Source of the DNA: an uncultured Verrucomicrobiales bacterium
GTDB lineage: Bacteria > Verrucomicrobiota > Verrucomicrobiia > Verrucomicrobiales > Akkermansiaceae
NCBI GenBank assembly: GCA_937930235.1
Contig: CALGLJ010000068.1
Location: 1 to 32,896 of the forward strand
DNA: 32,896 bases
Direction of reading: 5' to 3'
In this document: positions 30,157 to 32,896 of the stretch, in pieces
Numbering within the stretch: position 1 is the first letter of the stretch
Layout of the letters: each line of letters starts with the position of its first letter
Program-made: the position numbers and the translations under genes
Notes under the pieces: model-generated
What the model was told of the DNA's origin: nothing
Database searches by the model: none
The model's input: only the letters and a program-made list of their open reading frames with translations

Positions 30157-32250
30157 ATGAAAGATCTCACCAAATACCGGAATATCGGCATCTTCGCCCA
30201 CGTGGATGCAGGCAAAACTACAACGACTGAGCGTATTCTCAAGTTGACTGGAAAAATCCACAAGACTGGTGAGGTGCACGATGGTGCTGCAACGACAGAC
30301 TTTATGGAGCAGGAGCAGGAGCGGGGAATTACCATTCAATCGGCTGCGACGACCTGTTTCTGGAACGACCATCGCCTAAACATCATTGATACTCCGGGTC
30401 ACGTTGATTTTACGATCGAAGTGTATCGTTCTCTGAAGGTCCTTGATGGTGGGGTCGGAGTATTCTGCGGATCTGGTGGAGTGGAGCCTCAGTCCGAGAC
30501 GAACTGGCGTTATGCCAACGAATCTGGAGTGGCACGGATCATCTACGTGAACAAGCTGGACCGTATGGGGGCTGATTTTTATCGCGTGGTCGATCAGGTG
30601 AAGAATGTGCTCGGAGCGAATCCTCTTGTGATGGCTCTTCCCATCGGGATTGAGGACGACTTCAAAGGCATCGTTGATGTCCTGGAGGAAAAAGCATACG
30701 TCTGGGATGACTCAGGTCAGCCCGAGAATTTTGAAGTGGTCGATATTCCCGCTGATTTGGTCGATAAAGCGGCTGAATACCGTGAAACACTCATCGAAAC
30801 TGCGGTTGAGCAGGATGATGAAGTGATGGAAGCATATCTTGAGGGGAATGTTCCTGACCTCGCAACCATTAAAAGATGCATCCGTAAAGGAACGATCGAT
30901 CTCGCATTTTTCCCAACCTTCTGTGGATCTGCATTTAAGAATAAGGGAGTGCAGAACGTCCTGAATGCCGTTGTCGATTACCTTCCAAATCCGACTGAGG
31001 TGAAGCCTCAGCCAGAAGTGGACGAAGAAGGAAAAGAGACCGGAGAATTTGCCCACGTGAAGACCGACGCTCCTTTCCGCGCACTCGCATTTAAGATCAT
31101 GGATGATCAATTTGGCGCTTTGACCTTTACTCGGATCTACTCTGGGGTTCTTAACAAAGGAGATACCATTCTTAATAGCTTCACTGGTAAGACCGAGCGT
31201 GTCGGACGCCTCGTTGAGATGCACGCAGATTCACGTGAAGAACTCGATTCCGCACAGGCTGGTGACATCATTGCCCTCGTGGGTCTGAAAAACGTTCAGA
31301 CAGGTCACACTCTCTGTGACCAGAAGAATCCAGCGACCCTCGAGCCGATGGTTTTCCCTGATCCCGTGATCTCGGTGGCAGTCGCGGCCAAAGATAAGGC
31401 CAATGCTGAAAAGCTGAGCCTCGCACTGGGTAAGATGATTCAGGAAGATCCGTCATTCCGGGTAGAAACGGACCAAGATTCTGGTGAAACCATTCTTCGT
31501 GGAATGGGTGAGCTGCACCTTGATATTAAAGTCGATATCCTCAAGCGGACCCATAATGTGGAAGTAGAAGTTGGTAAACCACAGGTTGCCTATCGTGAGT
31601 CCATTACCAAAACGATCGAAGACAGCTACACGCACAAGAAGCAGTCTGGTGGTTCTGGTCAGTTTGCTAAGATCGATTATACCATCGAGCCTCTTGAGCC
31701 TGGTTCCACGGAAAAAGGTTTTGAATTCGAATCAACTGTGGTTGGTGGTAACGTTCCCAAGGAATACTTCCCCGCAGTGGAAAAAGGATTCCGCCTTTCC
31801 AAAGAAAAGGGAGTGCTGGCAGGTTTCCCATGCTTGGATTTCAAGGTCACTCTCACCGATGGTGGATCACACGCGGTGGATTCCTCTGCCGTGGCCTTTG
31901 AGATTGCAGCTAAGGCTGCTTACCGGCAGTCCATGCCAAAAGCAGGAGCTCAAATCCTAGAGCCGATCATGAAGCTGGATGTCTTCACTCCCGAAGATCA
32001 TGTCGGAGACTGTATCGGTGACTTGAATCGCCGTCGCGGAATGATTCAGTCTCAGGACAGCACCCCAACGGGGATTCGGATTAAAGCGCAAGCTCCACTG
32101 GGCGAAATGTTCGGATACATTGGAGATCTCCGCACCATGACATCTGGTCGCGGCCAGTTCTCGATGGAATTCGATCACTATGCTCCATGTCCTAAGAATG
32201 TCTCTGAACAAGTGATTAAGGAAGTGCAGGAGCGCGAAGCGGGTAAGTAA
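30157..32250 (+). CDS. fusA: Elongation factor G, second-type (EF-G2-like) paralogue
   Basis: EF-G is the GTPase that drives translocation on the ribosome and helps recycle it. The 697-residue protein starts at ATG 30157 ([17 protein letters not shown]); a TTG 39 bases upstream is in frame but unlikely. G motifs are AHVDAGKT (14-21), RGITIQ (56-61), DTPGHVDF (78-85), NKLD (132-135) and GSAFKNKG. Domains II to V follow, with GMGELHLDI and the C-terminal [20 protein letters not shown] region. [28 protein letters not shown] and the overall pattern recall the separate EF-G 2 of Vibrio and Shewanella rather than the str-operon EF-G. No rpsL, rpsG or tuf is nearby. The role may be a paralogue or a replacement. 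Confidence 0.92.
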   Translation: MKDLTKYRNIGIFAHVDAGKTTTTERILKLTGKIHKTGEVHDGAATTDFMEQEQERGITIQSAATTCFWNDHRLNIIDTPGHVDFTIEVYRSLKVLDGGVGVFCGSGGVEPQSETNWRYANESGVARIIYVNKLDRMGADFYRVVDQVKNVLGANPLVMALPIGIEDDFKGIVDVLEEKAYVWDDSGQPENFEVVDIPADLVDKAAEYRETLIETAVEQDDEVMEAYLEGNVPDLATIKRCIRKGTIDLAFFPTFCGSAFKNKGVQNVLNAVVDYLPNPTEVKPQPEVDEEGKETGEFAHVKTDAPFRALAFKIMDDQFGALTFTRIYSGVLNKGDTILNSFTGKTERVGRLVEMHADSREELDSAQAGDIIALVGLKNVQTGHTLCDQKNPATLEPMVFPDPVISVAVAAKDKANAEKLSLALGKMIQEDPSFRVETDQDSGETILRGMGELHLDIKVDILKRTHNVEVEVGKPQVAYRESITKTIEDSYTHKKQSGGSGQFAKIDYTIEPLEPGSTEKGFEFESTVVGGNVPKEYFPAVEKGFRLSKEKGVLAGFPCLDFKVTLTDGGSHAVDSSAVAFEIAAKAAYRQSMPKAGAQILEPIMKLDVFTPEDHVGDCIGDLNRRRGMIQSQDSTPTGIRIKAQAPLGEMFGYIGDLRTMTSGRGQFSMEFDHYAPCPKNVSEQVIKEVQEREAGK

Positions 32251-32273
32251 ACTCCGCTGTTACCTCTGATTTC

Positions 32274-32311
32274 AAAAAGGCGCTTCCGAGTGAATCGGAA
32301 GCGCCTTTTTT
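32274..32311. terminator. Strong bidirectional terminator between EF-G and msrA
   Basis: GGCGCTTCCGA (32279-32289) pairs perfectly with TCGGAAGCGCC (32295-32305) around GTGAA. Six T follow on the plus strand (32306-32311), and five A precede (32274-32278), giving a T-tract on the minus strand. It ends both the EF-G and msrA transcripts. It lies 24 bases after the EF-G stop. Confidence 0.9.
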
Positions 32312-32359
32312 CTGATCATCGATCACTGGCTGTGATCGAAAAACTGCTACGGGAACCGC

Positions 32360-32884
32360 TTACTTCTCGAGATTTAACTGATCGAGCTTGGGCGTGATAA
32401 CGGCACGACAGTAAGGATTCTTTTTCTTCATGCGGAAGTAATAATCCTGATGATCTTCCGGTGCTTTGTAGAATTCTTCTGCTTTTTCGATGACGGTTGC
32501 AATCGGCTTATCAAAGGCTTGTTGCGCAATTTTCTTCGATTCTTCTGCGAGCGCCTTTTGCTCGGGAGAATGGTAGAAGATTGTCGTGCGGTACTGAGGG
32601 CCTCGATCCGCGCCTTGTCCTCCTCCATCAGTGGGATCGTGCGCTTTCCAAAACCATTTCAGGATGGTCTTGGTTGAGATTTTCTCCGGATCATACACGA
32701 GCTGAATGACTTCCACGTGTCCGGTGGTTTTTGTGCTGACCTGCTCGTATGTCGGGTTCGCAATGAATCCGCCCATGAAGCCAGAAGTTGTGGTGAGAAC
32801 GCCATCGAGCTGTTGGAATACAGCTTCGACGCACCAGTAACAGCCGGCCCCGAGAGTGATCGTTTCAGTTTTTACCTCAGGCAT
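32360..32884 (-). CDS. msrA: Peptide methionine sulfoxide reductase A
   Basis: MsrA reduces the S epimer of methionine sulfoxide in oxidised proteins, using thioredoxin. The 174-residue protein has the catalytic motif GCYWCVE (14-20) with nucleophile C15. Further family elements are TSGFMGG, TGHVEVIQLVYDP, WFWKAHDPT, GADRGPQYRT and the conserved EDHQDYYF. A likely resolving cysteine is at NPYCRA near the C-terminus. The motif is the GC(F/Y)WC form with a second Cys (C18), which occurs in some MsrA. No signal peptide, so it is cytoplasmic. The start at ATG 32884 is 13 bases from the window edge, so its promoter lies outside. Confidence 0.95.
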   Translation of the reverse strand: MPEVKTETITLGAGCYWCVEAVFQQLDGVLTTTSGFMGGFIANPTYEQVSTKTTGHVEVIQLVYDPEKISTKTILKWFWKAHDPTDGGGQGADRGPQYRTTIFYHSPEQKALAEESKKIAQQAFDKPIATVIEKAEEFYKAPEDHQDYYFRMKKKNPYCRAVITPKLDQLNLEK

Positions 32885-32896
32885 CGGTTTTTGGTC

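Noticed and set aside
1-32896. CRISPR arrays, transposases, integrases, tRNA or rRNA genes
   Set aside because: No repeat-spacer pattern, no mobile-element protein, no tRNA-like cloverleaf and no rRNA segment was seen on reading both strands; a dedicated scan could still find a small RNA.

Overview
The window is a compact stretch of a bacterial chromosome: about 31 protein genes, no intergenic gap above roughly 210 bases, and no rRNA, tRNA, CRISPR array, insertion sequence or phage gene that I can see. The gene content points to the Verrucomicrobiota (PVC group), with moderate confidence. The clues are a DUF5069 protein, exported proteins with SHD1-like domains, an EF-hand repeat protein, a long Bacteroidetes/Verrucomicrobia-type PurF, and OB-rich exported sensor domains. 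Start codons almost never have a Shine-Dalgarno sequence in front of them, which also fits such a lineage. This is inference from family knowledge; no search was run.

Layout. 1-1263 (+): the tail of a hypoxanthine phosphoribosyltransferase, overlapping by ATGA a LOG-like nucleotide-binding protein. 1342-2177 (-): two different small heat-shock proteins with a terminator. 2360-4431 (-): a DUF5069 protein followed by class I fumarase, ending in a strong terminator. 4603-5667 (+): a HupE/UreJ-type membrane protein behind a triple 9-nt direct repeat. 5676-8003 (-): aroK, queG, trmD. 8076-9098 (+): a Sua5-type t6A enzyme. 9173-11834 (+): two exported proteins with SHD1-like domains, the second carrying a duplicated SHD1 plus retropepsin-like module. 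11920-12345 (+): a dCMP-deaminase-family protein. 12363-14503 (-): scpA, nadD and an exported TPR protein. 14607-16295 (+): a membrane-anchored AsmA-like protein. 16344-17213 (-): metF. 17342-18091 (+): an exported six-EF-hand protein. 18194-22237 (-): rph, hisS, aspS. 22446-26153 (+): a NarL-type sensor kinase, its response regulator and a second double-retropepsin protein, probably a lipoprotein. 26191-26979 (-): a DUF3108 protein. 27083-32250 (+): purM, purF and a stand-alone EF-G of the second (fusA2-like) type. 32360-32884 (-): msrA.

Most of it is housekeeping: purine synthesis and salvage, tRNA modification (TrmD, QueG, Sua5) and charging (AspRS, HisRS), NAD, folate and shikimate metabolism, and chromosome condensation. 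The least ordinary content is exported. Two separate loci each encode one polypeptide with two D(T/S)G aspartyl-protease motifs of retropepsin type. One is paired with an SHD1-like protein of unknown function; the other lies directly behind a two-component system. These are my best candidates for something undescribed. Intracellular bacterial retropepsin-like proteases usually carry one such motif and work as dimers, so a duplicated exported form with interleaved SHD1-like domains deserves a closer look.
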